Counted from the stretch's first letter, positions 16,557 to 25,705 are shown. The stretch is 64,000 bases of DNA from JBKBKC01 sp046294265 (GCA_046294265.1 JBKBKC010000006.1:1-64000), one strand, 5' to 3'. Notes: a model not told the origin generated them from the sequence alone. Translations and numbers: made by a program.

Positions 16557-17647
16557 CGCTCAGCCTTTATGTCGCGCGGCGGTTTCTCAAGGTGTTGGCG
16601 CAGGTGTTCCTGGTGTTCTTCGGCATCATGATGCTGATCGACATCGTGGACCAGCTGCGCCGCTTTTCGGGCCAGGGCCTGGGCCTTGCGGCGGCGGCGG
16701 GGCTATCGGCACTGAACGTGCCCGACAGCCTCTATCGCATCCTGCCGCTGATCTTCATCCTGTCGTCCATCGCGCTGTTCCTGTCGCTGTCGCGATCGTC
16801 GGAACTGGTGGTGGTGCGGGCGGCGGGGCGGTCGGGGCTGCGGTTCCTGCTCGCCCCGGTGATCGCATCCCTCATGGTCGGCGCGGTGGCAGTGGCGGTG
16901 GTCAGTCCGCTGGTGGCGGCGATGTCGAAGGAATATGAAACGCTTTACGCCCGCTATGCGCGCGGGTCGGAAAGCGTGCTGTCGGTCTCGGCCTCGGGGC
17001 TCTGGCTGCGCCAGCGCAGCGACGAGGGACAGACAGTGATCCAGGCCGCGCGCACCGACCTTGACGGCACGCGGCTTTATGCCGTGACGTTCATCACCTT
17101 CTCGGCCGAAGGGCTGCCCCTGCAGCGCATCGAGGCGGAAGAGGCGTTGCTGATCCCCGGAGCCTGGCGGCTGAGCCGGGCCAAGCTTTGGGACCTGAGC
17201 GCGCCCAACCCGGAGGTGACGGCGCGCCGGATCGAGGAAACCACGCTGGCCTCGGACCTCACCCGCGAACGCATCCGCGACAGCTTCGGGCGCCCCTCGG
17301 CGATCCCGATCTGGCTGTTGCCCGCCTATATCGCGCGGATCGAGGCGGCGGGGTTCACCGCGCGGGCGCACAAGGTCTGGTTCCAGATGCAGCTGGCGCT
17401 GCCCCTCTTGCTGATGGGCATGGTCCTGCTGGCGGCGGGCTTTACCATGCGCCACGCCCGTTCGGGCCGCACGGGCCAGATGGTGCTGATGGCCATCCTG
17501 GGCGGTTTTGCCCTGTTCTTCCTGCGCAACTTCGCGCAGGTTCTGGGCGAGAGCGGGCAGATCCCCGTGGCCCTTGCCGCATGGAGCCCGCCCGTCGCCG
17601 CCGTCCTCATGGCGCTCGGCCTTTTGCTGCATCTGGAGGACGGCTGA
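16553..17647 (+). CDS. lptG: LPS export permease LptG
   Basis: 364 residues from ATG 16553, which overlaps the lptF stop. Begins TLSLYVARRFLKVLAQVFLV and has the same 3-TM, periplasmic domain, 3-TM layout as LptF. LptF/LptG form the membrane part of the LptB2FG transporter. The stop overlaps the lptD start by one base (TGATG), so lptF, lptG and lptD are translationally linked; in E. coli lptD lies elsewhere. Confidence 0.93.
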   Translation: MTLSLYVARRFLKVLAQVFLVFFGIMMLIDIVDQLRRFSGQGLGLAAAAGLSALNVPDSLYRILPLIFILSSIALFLSLSRSSELVVVRAAGRSGLRFLLAPVIASLMVGAVAVAVVSPLVAAMSKEYETLYARYARGSESVLSVSASGLWLRQRSDEGQTVIQAARTDLDGTRLYAVTFITFSAEGLPLQRIEAEEALLIPGAWRLSRAKLWDLSAPNPEVTARRIEETTLASDLTRERIRDSFGRPSAIPIWLLPAYIARIEAAGFTARAHKVWFQMQLALPLLLMGMVLLAAGFTMRHARSGRTGQMVLMAILGGFALFFLRNFAQVLGESGQIPVALAAWSPPVAAVLMALGLLLHLEDG

Positions 17648-19776
17648 TGCGCGCGCTCCTTTGGCTGCTGGTGATGCTTCTGCCCTGGCCCGCACTTGCC
17701 CAGGGTCCGGCCAGTCTGGTGGCCGACCGCCTGTCGATCACCGGCGGCGACGTGCTGGTGGCCGAGGGCAATGTCGAGGTGTTTCAGGATGGCCGCCGCC
17801 TGCGCGCCGCGCGCATCACCTATGACCGCGCCGCCGACCGGCTGCGCATCGAGGGCCCGATCGTGCTGACCGACGATGGTGGCACGTTCCTTCTGGCGGA
17901 TCAGGCCGAGATGTCGGGCGACCTGACCGAGGGCATCCTGCGCTCGGCCCGGCTGGTCTTGAACCGGCAGTTGCAACTGGCCTCGTCCGAGGTGCAGCGC
18001 ATCGGCGGGCGCTATACCCGGATGGGGCGCACCGTGGCCTCGTCCTGCAAGATCTGCGCGGGCGATCCCACGCCGCTGTGGGAGATCCGGGCGCGCCGGG
18101 TGATCCACGACACGCAGGCGCGCCAGATCTATTTCGACCGCGCGCAATTGCGCATTGCGGGCGTGCCCGTGGCGCTGATCCCGCGCCTGCGGATGCCCGA
18201 CCCGTCGCTGAAGCGCGCGACGGGGGTGCTCCTGCCCGAGATCCGCTCCACCTCCGGCCTCGGGGTGGGCCTCGGCGTGCCCTATTTCGTCAAACTGGGC
18301 GACCACCGCGACCTCACGCTGCGGCCCCTGCTGTCCACCCGGTCGGGCCGCACGCTGGGCCTGCGCTACCGTCAGGCTTTCTCCACGGGGCGGATCGAGG
18401 CCAACGGCGCGCTGTCGCGCGACCGCATCCTGCCGGACAAGACACGCGGCTATGCCTTTGTGGACGGCGATTTCGCGCTGTCGCGCGGCTTTGGCCTGAA
18501 ACTGCGCGTCGAGGCGGTCACTGACCCCGCCTATCTGCTGGACTACGGCATCACCGACCGCGACCGGCTGCAAAGCGAACTCGCGGTAAGCCGGGTGCGG
18601 CGCGATGAATACATTGCGGGCCGGCTGGTGCATTTCAACTCGATCCGCGCGGGCGATGCGAATTCGCGCCTGCCCTCGCTGGTGGGCGACCTGACCTGGG
18701 CCCGGCGGTTCCGCCCCGCCGTGATCGGGGGATCCGGCGGCCTCATGTTCCAGAGCCATTCGCATTACAGGGCGGCAACGGCGGGCATCGACAGCGACGG
18801 CGACGGCATCTCGGACGGTCGCGACATGGCGCGCGCCACCATCCGGGCAGACTGGCGGCGCGAGGCGGTGGTCGGTCCTGGGGTGCAGTTGGCGCTCTTG
18901 TCTGAGCTGTCGGCCGACCTTTATGCCATCCGGCAAGACGATCTGGCGCAGGGCACCCGCGCGCGGCTGGCGGGCGGGGCGGGGGTGGAACTGCGCTGGC
19001 CGTTGACCCGCTCGGACGCGGGCGGGGCGGTGCAGGTGATAGAGCCGGTGGTGCAGGTGCTGTGGTCGCCTCGCAACATCCGTGCCATCCCGAACGAGGA
19101 TTCGGTGCTGGCCGAGCTGGACGAGGGCAACCTGTTTTCCACCCGCCGCTTTCCCGGCAACGACGGGGTGGAGCGTGGCACGCGCGCAAATGTCGGGCTG
19201 ACCTGGACGCGGATTTCCCCTTCGGGAGCGACCGTCGCGCTGGGATTCGGGCGCATCTTCCGCGACATTGACGAAACCGGGTTCACCGCGGCCTCGGGGC
19301 TGGACGGCAAGCGCTCGGACTGGCTCGCGGCGCTGCGTTATGCACCCCGACCGGGGCTGAGCCTGACCGGCCGCGCGGTGATCGACCCCGATTTCACCCT
19401 GACCCGGGGCGAAGTGCGGCTGGACCTGGACCGGCCGCGCTATGCGCTGGCCTCCAGCTTTGTCTGGGCGCGCCCGGACCTGCGCGAGGGCCGCGCCGTC
19501 GCGGTCAACGAGCTTCTGCTCGACGGGCGCTATGACTGGACCGAGGCCTGGACCACCCGCGTCGCCACCCGCTATGACTTCGAGGCCGAGCGCGCGGCCT
19601 CGGCGGGCCTCGGCCTTGCCTGGCGCAACGAGTGCATGAAGGTCGATCTTTCCCTCTCGCGCCGCTTCACATCCTCGACTAGTGTGAAGCCGCGCACCGA
19701 CTGGGGCCTGTCGGTCGAGCTTCTGGGCTTTGGCGGCGGCTCTGCCCCCGGTCCCGCGCGCGCCTGCCGGGGATGA
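17647..19776 (+). CDS. lptD: LPS assembly outer-membrane protein LptD
   Basis: 709 residues with a cleavable signal peptide (MRALLWLLVMLLPWPALAQ) and an OstA/LptA-like domain at about 25-130 (VADRLSITGGDVLVAEGNVE). A long beta-barrel follows, ending in alternating aromatic strands. The Cys134-x2-Cys137 pair (SSCKICAGDP) and Cys residues near the C-terminus are placed like those that form the disulfides needed for LptD folding. With LptE it inserts LPS into the outer leaflet. It is followed 44 bp later by surA, its likely chaperone. Confidence 0.94.
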   Translation: MRALLWLLVMLLPWPALAQGPASLVADRLSITGGDVLVAEGNVEVFQDGRRLRAARITYDRAADRLRIEGPIVLTDDGGTFLLADQAEMSGDLTEGILRSARLVLNRQLQLASSEVQRIGGRYTRMGRTVASSCKICAGDPTPLWEIRARRVIHDTQARQIYFDRAQLRIAGVPVALIPRLRMPDPSLKRATGVLLPEIRSTSGLGVGLGVPYFVKLGDHRDLTLRPLLSTRSGRTLGLRYRQAFSTGRIEANGALSRDRILPDKTRGYAFVDGDFALSRGFGLKLRVEAVTDPAYLLDYGITDRDRLQSELAVSRVRRDEYIAGRLVHFNSIRAGDANSRLPSLVGDLTWARRFRPAVIGGSGGLMFQSHSHYRAATAGIDSDGDGISDGRDMARATIRADWRREAVVGPGVQLALLSELSADLYAIRQDDLAQGTRARLAGGAGVELRWPLTRSDAGGAVQVIEPVVQVLWSPRNIRAIPNEDSVLAELDEGNLFSTRRFPGNDGVERGTRANVGLTWTRISPSGATVALGFGRIFRDIDETGFTAASGLDGKRSDWLAALRYAPRPGLSLTGRAVIDPDFTLTRGEVRLDLDRPRYALASSFVWARPDLREGRAVAVNELLLDGRYDWTEAWTTRVATRYDFEAERAASAGLGLAWRNECMKVDLSLSRRFTSSTSVKPRTDWGLSVELLGFGGGSAPGPARACRG

Positions 19777-19820
19777 TCCGCCATGCCCCCCCTGACCCGA
19801 GACCGCGAAGAGACCGCCCC

Positions 19821-20705
19821 ATGACCCGTTTCCTGCTTTTCCTCTCCCTCATGCTGACCGCGGGCCTCTGGGCCGCCGGTCCCGCCGTGGCGCAGGGCCT
19901 GTTCGCCCCGCGCGTGATCATAAACGAAAAGGTGGTCACGAATTACGAGGTGGACCAGCGATTTCGGATGCTCACGCTCTTCGGAGCGGCGGGCGACCTG
20001 CGCGAACAGGCGCTGCAGGGCCTGATCGACGACCGGCTGCGCGAGGGTGCGGCGGCGACGCTTGGCCTCACGGCCTCGGACGAGGATATCCGGGCGGGGA
20101 TGGAGGAATTCGCCTCGCGCGCGAACCTGACCGGCGAGCAGTTCATCATCGCCCTTGGCAGCGGCGGCGTGGCGGCCGAGACGTTCCGCGATTTCGTGCG
20201 CGCGGGCCTGCTGTGGCGTGAGGTCGTGCGCGCACGGTTCCTGCCGCGCGCCCAGATCACCGAGACCGAGATCGACCGCGCGCTGGCGCAGGCCGCGGGA
20301 AGCGGCACGGCCGTGGTGGAATATGCAATGTTCCTGTTGCCGGAGGGGCCTTCCGCCCCGGCCGAGGCCGAGAAGGTGCGGGGCCGCGTGGACACCTGCG
20401 ACGACCTTTACGCCGTCGCCAAGGGCCTGCCCCCCGAACGGCTGATCCGCGAAAGCCGCACGACGGGCGAGCTGCCGCAGGACATCGGGCGCGAACTGGC
20501 GCGGCTGGATGCGGGCGAGGTCTCCACCGCGCTGGTGCGCGGTGGGGCGCGGGTGGTGTTGATGCTCTGCGGCCGCACGCCGCAGATGGTGGAGGCCCCG
20601 AACCGCGAGGCCATCCGGGAGGCGCTGCGCAACCAGCGCCTTGCGGCCTATGCCGACGGTTATCTGGAAGAGTTGCGCGCCGACGCGATCATCCGCACCC
20701 CGTGA
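19821..20705 (+). CDS. surA: SurA-type periplasmic chaperone
   Basis: 294 residues from ATG 19821 with a signal peptide (MTRFLLFLSLMLTAGLWAAG...AVAQ). The SurA N-domain follows with VIINEKVVTNYEVDQRF, then a single reduced parvulin-like segment rather than the two PPIase domains of E. coli SurA. The context lptD-surA-pdxA-rsmA is conserved with E. coli and supports the assignment. It helps fold outer-membrane proteins such as LptD. The stop overlaps a possible GTG of the next gene. Confidence 0.9.
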   Translation: MTRFLLFLSLMLTAGLWAAGPAVAQGLFAPRVIINEKVVTNYEVDQRFRMLTLFGAAGDLREQALQGLIDDRLREGAAATLGLTASDEDIRAGMEEFASRANLTGEQFIIALGSGGVAAETFRDFVRAGLLWREVVRARFLPRAQITETEIDRALAQAAGSGTAVVEYAMFLLPEGPSAPAEAEKVRGRVDTCDDLYAVAKGLPPERLIRESRTTGELPQDIGRELARLDAGEVSTALVRGGARVVLMLCGRTPQMVEAPNREAIREALRNQRLAAYADGYLEELRADAIIRTP

Positions 20706-20716
20706 GCCCGCCTGAC

Positions 20717-21697
20717 ATGGCATCCGACATGCTGCCACTCGCGGTCAGCTGCGGTGAACCCGCTGGCATTGGCCCGGAACTGGCCGTCAAGGCGCGCGCG
20801 GCGCTGGGGGCGGTGCTGCCCTTTCTTTGGATCGGCGATCCGCGCCACCTGCCGCCGGGCAGCGCGTTCCGCGAGGTGACGGGGCCCGAGGCGGCGCTGT
20901 CGGTGCCCGCGTCGCACCTGCCCGTCATGGTCATGGATTTCGGCACGCCCGTCATCCCCGGCAGCCCCCGGCCCGAACATGCGGCGGGGGTGGTGGCCGC
21001 CATCGCGCAGGGCGTGGCGCTGGTGCAGGGGGGGCAGGCTGCCGCCCTGACCACGCTGCCGATCCACAAGAAGGCGCTGAAGGATGGTGCGGGTTTCGCC
21101 TTTCCGGGCCATACCGAGTATCTGGCGTCGCTGGCCGGGGTGGAGCGGGTGGTGATGATGCTGGCCTGCGACGCGCTGCGCGTGGTGCCCGCGACCATCC
21201 ACATCCCGCTCGCCGACGTTCCCGATGCACTGACACCCGGTCTGCTGGAGGCGGTGATCCGCATCACCCGCGCGGGTCTGATCCGCGATTTCGGCGTGCC
21301 ATCCCCCCGGCTGGCGGTGGCCGGTCTGAACCCGCATGCGGGTGAGGGTGGGGCGATGGGGCAGGAGGAGGCGCTGGTGATCTCGCCCGTGCTGGACCGC
21401 CTGCGTGCCGAAGGGTTCGACCTGCGCGGCCCCCTGCCCGCCGACACGATGTTCCATCCGGCCGCGCGGGCGCGCTATGATGCCGCGATCTGCATGTATC
21501 ACGATCAGGCGCTGATCCCGATCAAGACGGTGGATTTCGCGGGCGGCGTGAACGTGACGCTGGGCCTGCCCTTCGTGCGCACCTCGCCCGACCACGGCAC
21601 GGCATTGGACATCGCAGGGCAAGGCATGGCGGATGTGACGAGCACGCTGGCGGCGTTGCGGATGGCAGCGGGCATGGTGGCCGCGCGCGGGCGGTGA
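20717..21697 (+). CDS. pdxA: 4-hydroxythreonine-4-phosphate dehydrogenase
   Basis: 326 residues from ATG 20717 (MASDMLPLAVSCGEPAGIGPE); GTG 20702 overlapping surA is an alternative. PdxA makes the amino-ketone precursor of pyridoxal 5'-phosphate. Metal-binding His residues are seen in FPGHTEYLASLAG, MYHDQALIPIK and TSPDHGTALDIAG. PLP is the cofactor of several enzymes in this window (SufS, the second desulfurase, Kbl), though the operon context links it to lptD-surA. Confidence 0.94.
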   Translation: MASDMLPLAVSCGEPAGIGPELAVKARAALGAVLPFLWIGDPRHLPPGSAFREVTGPEAALSVPASHLPVMVMDFGTPVIPGSPRPEHAAGVVAAIAQGVALVQGGQAAALTTLPIHKKALKDGAGFAFPGHTEYLASLAGVERVVMMLACDALRVVPATIHIPLADVPDALTPGLLEAVIRITRAGLIRDFGVPSPRLAVAGLNPHAGEGGAMGQEEALVISPVLDRLRAEGFDLRGPLPADTMFHPAARARYDAAICMYHDQALIPIKTVDFAGGVNVTLGLPFVRTSPDHGTALDIAGQGMADVTSTLAALRMAAGMVAARGR

Positions 21698-21804
21698 CTG
21701 CAGGAGCCGGGGCCAGCCCTCCCGACCATCGGTCCCTCGAACCGGTGGCGGAACCGCTGGTCGACCCGGGGATATTCATGCCATCAGGAAAGGCTGAGGG
21801 TTTG

Positions 21805-22638
21805 GTGACGATCGACGGCTTGCCCCCCTTGCGCGACGTGATCGCGGCGCATGATCTGGCGGCGAAAAAGAGCATGGGGCAGAACTTTCTGCTCGACCTG
21901 AACCTGACCTTCAAGATCGCGCGGATGGCGGGGGATCTGACGGGCGTGGATGTGCTGGAGGTGGGGCCGGGGCCCGGGGGCCTGACGCGCGGGCTGCTGG
22001 CGGCGGGTGCGCGGCGCGTGGTGGCGGTGGAGAAGGATGCGCGCTGCCTGCCCGCGCTGGCCCAGATCGCGGCCGCCTATCCGGGGCGGTTGCAAGTGGT
22101 GCCCGGCGATGCGCTGGCGGTGGACTGGGCGGCGCTGGTGAAGCCGCCGGTCAAGGTGGTGGCGAACCTGCCCTACAATGTCGGGACAGAACTGCTGGTG
22201 CGCTGGCTGACGCCTGCCGTCTGGCCGCCGCTGTGGCAAAGCCTGACGCTGATGTTCCAGAAAGAGGTTGCCGAGCGGATCGTCGCGCGGCCCGGATCGG
22301 GGGCCTACGGGCGCCTCGCGATCCTGGCGCAATGGCGATGCGACGCGCGGATTGCGATGACACTGCCGCCCGAGGCATTCACGCCCGCGCCCAAGGTGCA
22401 TTCGGCGGTGGTGAACCTGGTGGCTCTGCCAGCCCCGCGCTTTGCGGCAGAGGCCGGGGTGCTGTCGCGGGTGACGGCGGCGGCCTTTGGCCAGCGGCGA
22501 AAGATGCTGCGGTCCAGCCTGCGGGGGCTGGCGCCGGACATCGAGGCGCGGCTGGAGGCGATCGGCGTGCCCCCCACGGCGCGGGCCGAGGAGGTGCCGA
22601 TCGAGGGGTTCTGCGCCATCGCGCGCGCGCTGGCCTAG
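21805..22638 (+). CDS. rsmA: 16S rRNA dimethyladenosine transferase
   Basis: 277 residues if started at GTG 21805 (TIDGLPPLRDVIAAHDLAAK), which fits the family start and has GAGGG just upstream; ATG 21778 would add nine residues. It carries the SAM motif VLEVGPGPGGLTRGLL and the catalytic NLPYNVGTELL. It dimethylates two adenines near the 3' end of 16S rRNA. Last gene of the lptF-rsmA run. Confidence 0.94.
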   Translation: MTIDGLPPLRDVIAAHDLAAKKSMGQNFLLDLNLTFKIARMAGDLTGVDVLEVGPGPGGLTRGLLAAGARRVVAVEKDARCLPALAQIAAAYPGRLQVVPGDALAVDWAALVKPPVKVVANLPYNVGTELLVRWLTPAVWPPLWQSLTLMFQKEVAERIVARPGSGAYGRLAILAQWRCDARIAMTLPPEAFTPAPKVHSAVVNLVALPAPRFAAEAGVLSRVTAAAFGQRRKMLRSSLRGLAPDIEARLEAIGVPPTARAEEVPIEGFCAIARALA

Positions 22639-22645
22639 CGCGCGG

Positions 22646-23545
22646 TCACTCTGCGGCTTCGCGGGGGCCTGTGTTGGCGTCCCCTGCCGGTGTGTCGCCA
22701 CCATCCGATCCGGGCGCGCTGCCCGGGTCCCGCGGCTTGCGCGGGGTGCGGGGACGGCGCGGGGGCTTGGGTTTGGCGTCGGCGGCTGGCGCCTCGGCTG
22801 CGGGGGCCGGGGCTGCGGGGGCCTGAGCTGCGGGTTCGGCCGGTTTGACCTCGGCGGCCGGGCGGTCCTGTGCATCGCGACGGCGATCAGACTGGCGGTC
22901 GCTCTGGCGGTCGGTCTGGCGTGTCGGCTGGTCTGCCTGTTCGCGGCGGGTCGCGCGGGATTCCGGCGTCTCGACCAGATGGCCCTCTGCCTCGGACGAC
23001 AGGTCGATCACGTCGCCTGCGCCGCGCGGGCCGTCATTGCGAGGATCGGGGCGAGGATCGGGGCGCATATCGGAGCGCCCGTCATTTCGCCCGTCGTTGC
23101 GGACTTCGGACCGGTAATCGGGGCGGAAATCGCGCCGCTCACCGCCCTGGGTGCCGTTGCCACCACCGTTGCCACCTCCATTGGTGCTGCCACCCTGCTG
23201 CCAGTTGCCGTCACGGTCGTCGCGGCGTTGGCCACCCTGGTTCTGGCCACCCTGATTTTGGTTGCCCTGGCCCTGGCGCGACTCCTGCTCCATCGCCATC
23301 TCGCGCGTCGCCTCGCCCAACATCCGGGTGTAGTGTTCGGCGTGCTGCTGGAAGTTCTCGGCAGCAACCCGGTCGTTCGAAAGCTGGGCGTCGCGCGCCA
23401 GGATCAGGTATTTCTCAATGATCTGCTGCGGTGTGCCGCGCACCTTGCCTTCGGGGCCGGAGCTTTCGAAGACGCGGTTGATGATGTTGCCGAGGGTGCG
23501 CGGGCGGTTCGCCTTGGAACGCGAGCGTGACTTGGAAGAGCGCAT
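22646..23545 (-). CDS. DUF4167 protein with long disordered tail
   Basis: 299 residues from ATG 23543-23545. Residues 1-80 are the conserved DUF4167 domain (RPRTLGNIINRVFESSGPEG and RDAQLSNDRVAAENFQQHAEHY) behind a basic SRSRSKANR start. The rest is low complexity: QGNQNQGGQNQGGQ, Gly/Asn runs, RNDGRNDG and DPRPDPR repeats, QSDRQSDR, then an Ala/Pro/Lys-rich end. Such composition suggests an RNA-binding or scaffold protein, but the function is not known to me. It is downstream of prmC and converges on rsmA with 7 bp between them. Confidence 0.85.
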   Translation of the reverse strand: MRSSKSRSRSKANRPRTLGNIINRVFESSGPEGKVRGTPQQIIEKYLILARDAQLSNDRVAAENFQQHAEHYTRMLGEATREMAMEQESRQGQGNQNQGGQNQGGQRRDDRDGNWQQGGSTNGGGNGGGNGTQGGERRDFRPDYRSEVRNDGRNDGRSDMRPDPRPDPRNDGPRGAGDVIDLSSEAEGHLVETPESRATRREQADQPTRQTDRQSDRQSDRRRDAQDRPAAEVKPAEPAAQAPAAPAPAAEAPAADAKPKPPRRPRTPRKPRDPGSAPGSDGGDTPAGDANTGPREAAE

Positions 23546-23673
23546 GTTGTCCTTGTGATCCAGCAGAGACTGGCTTTGACCGGATGCCCGCGCCGTGTGG
23601 CACTGTGTAAAAGGCATCAGGTGACCGGCAGGCAGGTCAGGGGAAAACACCGTTCATCCCCGACCTGCACGCG

Positions 23674-23701
23674 ATTAAACACAGCAATCGGCCGGAGACA
23701 A
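23674..23701 (-). promoter_or_regulatory. Candidate promoter of the DUF4167 gene
   Basis: On the minus strand TTGTCT (23696-23701) and TTTAAT (23674-23679, 5/6 to consensus) are spaced by 16 bp. Transcription would begin near 23667, leaving a 5' leader of about 120 nt before the DUF4167 start. Confidence 0.45.
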
Positions 23702-23703
23702 GC

Positions 23704-23721
23704 AAAAAAAGCCCGGCTTGC
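23704..23721 (-). terminator. Weak intrinsic terminator after prmC
   Basis: The minus strand has a short AAGC-CGG-GCTT hairpin running into seven T residues (23704-23710), 24 bp after the prmC stop. The stem is short, so efficiency is doubtful. Confidence 0.4.
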
Positions 23722-23744
23722 GCGCCTGTGTTCTGCCACGGCGA

Positions 23745-24587
23745 TCAGGCATCACCCTGTGGCGCGCGCGCCGCTACGACCCGGTCGCGGCGATCCAGAT
23801 CGGGCAGGATGGTGATGCCCGTCAGGCCCGCGTCGCGCAAAAGCGCCGCCACCGCAGCGCCCTGTGTCGGCCCGATTTCCAGCAGAACCCGCCCGCCGGG
23901 CGTCAGGTGGCGCCGCACACCGCGGGCAATGGTCCGGTAAGCGCCAAGGCCGTCGCCTCCGGGGCTGAGCGCCATCAGAGGCTCGTGGTCGCGCACCTCG
24001 GGGGCGAGACCGGGCAATTCGTCGGCCGCAATATAGGGCGGGTTCGACAGGATCAGGTCGAACCGGCCTGCGACGTCCGCGAACCAGTCGGACAGGGCAA
24101 ATTCCGCCCGCGCGGCCACCCCCAGATCGCCGGCATTGGCACGCGCGACGGCAAGGGCCGCAGGCGAGAGATCGGTGCCAAGGCCGGTGGCGTCGGGGCG
24201 GTCGACCAGCACCGAGATCAGGATGCAGCCCGATCCGGTGCCGAGGTCCAGCACCCGGCCGAAGGGTTCGCCAAGGGCCGCCGCCACCAGCGTTTCGGTG
24301 TCCGGGCGAGGGTCTAGCACATCGGGAGTGATGTTGAACCTGTGTTTCCAGAACTGCCGCCATCCGCGGATATGGCTGACGGGCTGGCGGGCAAGGCGCG
24401 CGGCCATGGCCTTGTCAAACCGGTCTGCCACCTCGGGCGGCAGGGGCCCGGCCAGTTCCGGCCGATCGGCGTGGCGCGGGTGATCCAGACCGAAGGCATG
24501 GGCCATGAGGACCATCGCATCGCTGCCGGGCAGGCCCGCCGCCTCCAGCCGGCGCCGGGCCGCCGCGAGTGCCTCGGCGCCAGTCAC
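23745..24587 (-). CDS. prmC: Peptide chain release factor N5-glutamine methyltransferase
   Basis: 280 residues with the SAM-binding motif VLDLGTGSGCILI (about 114-126) and the catalytic NPPY in LSNPPYIAADELPG. It methylates the GGQ glutamine of release factors RF1/RF2. The gene overlaps the end of prfA, its substrate gene, by 4 bp, the classical prfA-prmC coupling. Confidence 0.95.
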   Translation of the reverse strand: MTGAEALAAARRRLEAAGLPGSDAMVLMAHAFGLDHPRHADRPELAGPLPPEVADRFDKAMAARLARQPVSHIRGWRQFWKHRFNITPDVLDPRPDTETLVAAALGEPFGRVLDLGTGSGCILISVLVDRPDATGLGTDLSPAALAVARANAGDLGVAARAEFALSDWFADVAGRFDLILSNPPYIAADELPGLAPEVRDHEPLMALSPGGDGLGAYRTIARGVRRHLTPGGRVLLEIGPTQGAAVAALLRDAGLTGITILPDLDRRDRVVAARAPQGDA

Positions 24588-25639
24588 ATCCCCGCCTCGG
24601 CCAGCCGCCGCGCCTGGTCGTCGGACTGCAATGCGTCGATGACCGCGCCCAGATCGCCCGCGATGATCTGCGGCAGGGCGTAGAGCGTGAGGTTGATGCG
24701 GTGGTCGGTCAGGCGGCCTTGCGGAAAGTTGTAGGTGCGGATGCGTTCGCTGCGGTCGCCCGATCCCACCTGAGACTTGCGGTCGGCGGCGCGTTCGGCC
24801 TCGCGCCGCCCCCGCTCCATGTCGAACAGACGGGCGCGCAGCACCGCCATTGCGATGGCGCGGTTCTGGTGCTGGGACTTTTCCGAACTGGTGACGACGA
24901 TGCCGGTGGGGATGTGGGTGATGCGCACCGCCGAATCGGTGGTGTTCACATGTTGCCCCCCTGCCCCGCTGGCGCGCATCGTGTCGATGCGGATGTCGGC
25001 GGCGGGGATGTCGATGTCCACCTCCTCGGCCTCGGGCAGCACGGCGACGGTGGCGGCGGAGGTATGGATGCGCCCGCCGGCCTCGGTTTCGGGCACGCGC
25101 TGCACGCGGTGGACGCCGGACTCGTATTTCAGCCGGGCATAGACCCCCGTGCCCTGCACATGGGCGGTAAAGTCGCGCAGGCCCCCGAGGTCGGACAGTT
25201 GCTGCTCAAGCACCTCGAACCGCCAGCCCTGCGCTTCGGCATAGCGCTGGTACATCCGGGCGAGATCGGCGGCGAAAAGGGCGGCCTCTTCGCCGCCGGT
25301 GCCAGGTCGAATCTCCAGGATGGCAGGTCGGGCATCGGCGGCATCTTTTGGCAAAAGTGCCAGGCGCAGTGACTGTTCCAGATCGGCGATCGTCGCGCGC
25401 AGGCGGGGGATCTCATCTTCGGCCAGACTGCGCATCTCGGGGTCGGCCAGCATCGCCTCTGCCTCGGCCAGATCGGAGAGCGCGCGGCGATACGCGGCGA
25501 TGTCCGCAACGAGGGGGCGCAGGTCGGTATGGTCGCGCGAGAGGGCCGCGATCTCATCCGGGGCGGGGCCCGCGTTCAGCCGCGCCTCGATGAATTCGAA
25601 GCGTTCGGTGATCTGGGCGAGGCGGTCGAGCGGAATCAT
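24584..25639 (-). CDS. prfA: Peptide chain release factor 1
   Basis: 351 residues. The GGQ peptidyl-hydrolysis motif is in ASGAGGQHVNTTDSAVRITH, and the RF1 codon-recognition region (RVQRVPETEAGGRIHTSAATV) precedes it. Terminates translation at UAA and UAG. It overlaps prmC by 4 bp at its 3' end. A hairpin repeat copy lies immediately upstream, pointing the opposite way. Confidence 0.97.
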   Translation of the reverse strand: MIPLDRLAQITERFEFIEARLNAGPAPDEIAALSRDHTDLRPLVADIAAYRRALSDLAEAEAMLADPEMRSLAEDEIPRLRATIADLEQSLRLALLPKDAADARPAILEIRPGTGGEEAALFAADLARMYQRYAEAQGWRFEVLEQQLSDLGGLRDFTAHVQGTGVYARLKYESGVHRVQRVPETEAGGRIHTSAATVAVLPEAEEVDIDIPAADIRIDTMRASGAGGQHVNTTDSAVRITHIPTGIVVTSSEKSQHQNRAIAMAVLRARLFDMERGRREAERAADRKSQVGSGDRSERIRTYNFPQGRLTDHRINLTLYALPQIIAGDLGAVIDALQSDDQARRLAEAGM

Positions 25640-25649
25640 GGGTGGCCCT

Positions 25650-25705
25650 GTCGGGCGGGGGCCAGCCCCCGCGCCCCCGGGATATTTGGGCCAAGATGAA
25701 AGGGC
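25650..25705 (+). repeat. GATATTTGG hairpin repeat, copy 3 (reversed)
   Basis: The stem GCGGGGGC/GCCCCCGC (25655-25662 with 25665-25672, very short loop) is followed by GCCCCCGGGATATTTGG and then GCCAAGATGAAAGGGC on the plus strand. Both neighbouring genes are on the minus strand, so this is the only copy not pointing with the gene it follows. Confidence 0.7.

Noticed and set aside
17326..18936. 536-codon minus-strand frame opposite lptG and lptD
   Set aside because: It covers parts of two recognised membrane-export genes and has no coherent domain.
21698..21804. Riboswitch or leader between pdxA and rsmA
   Set aside because: No conserved riboswitch core or terminator-antiterminator pair is visible; the stretch is probably just a spacer with an ambiguous start.
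22646..23305. Short tandem repeats that could suggest a CRISPR or minisatellite
   Set aside because: The repeats are in-frame codons of the low-complexity DUF4167 tail, without constant repeat and spacer lengths.
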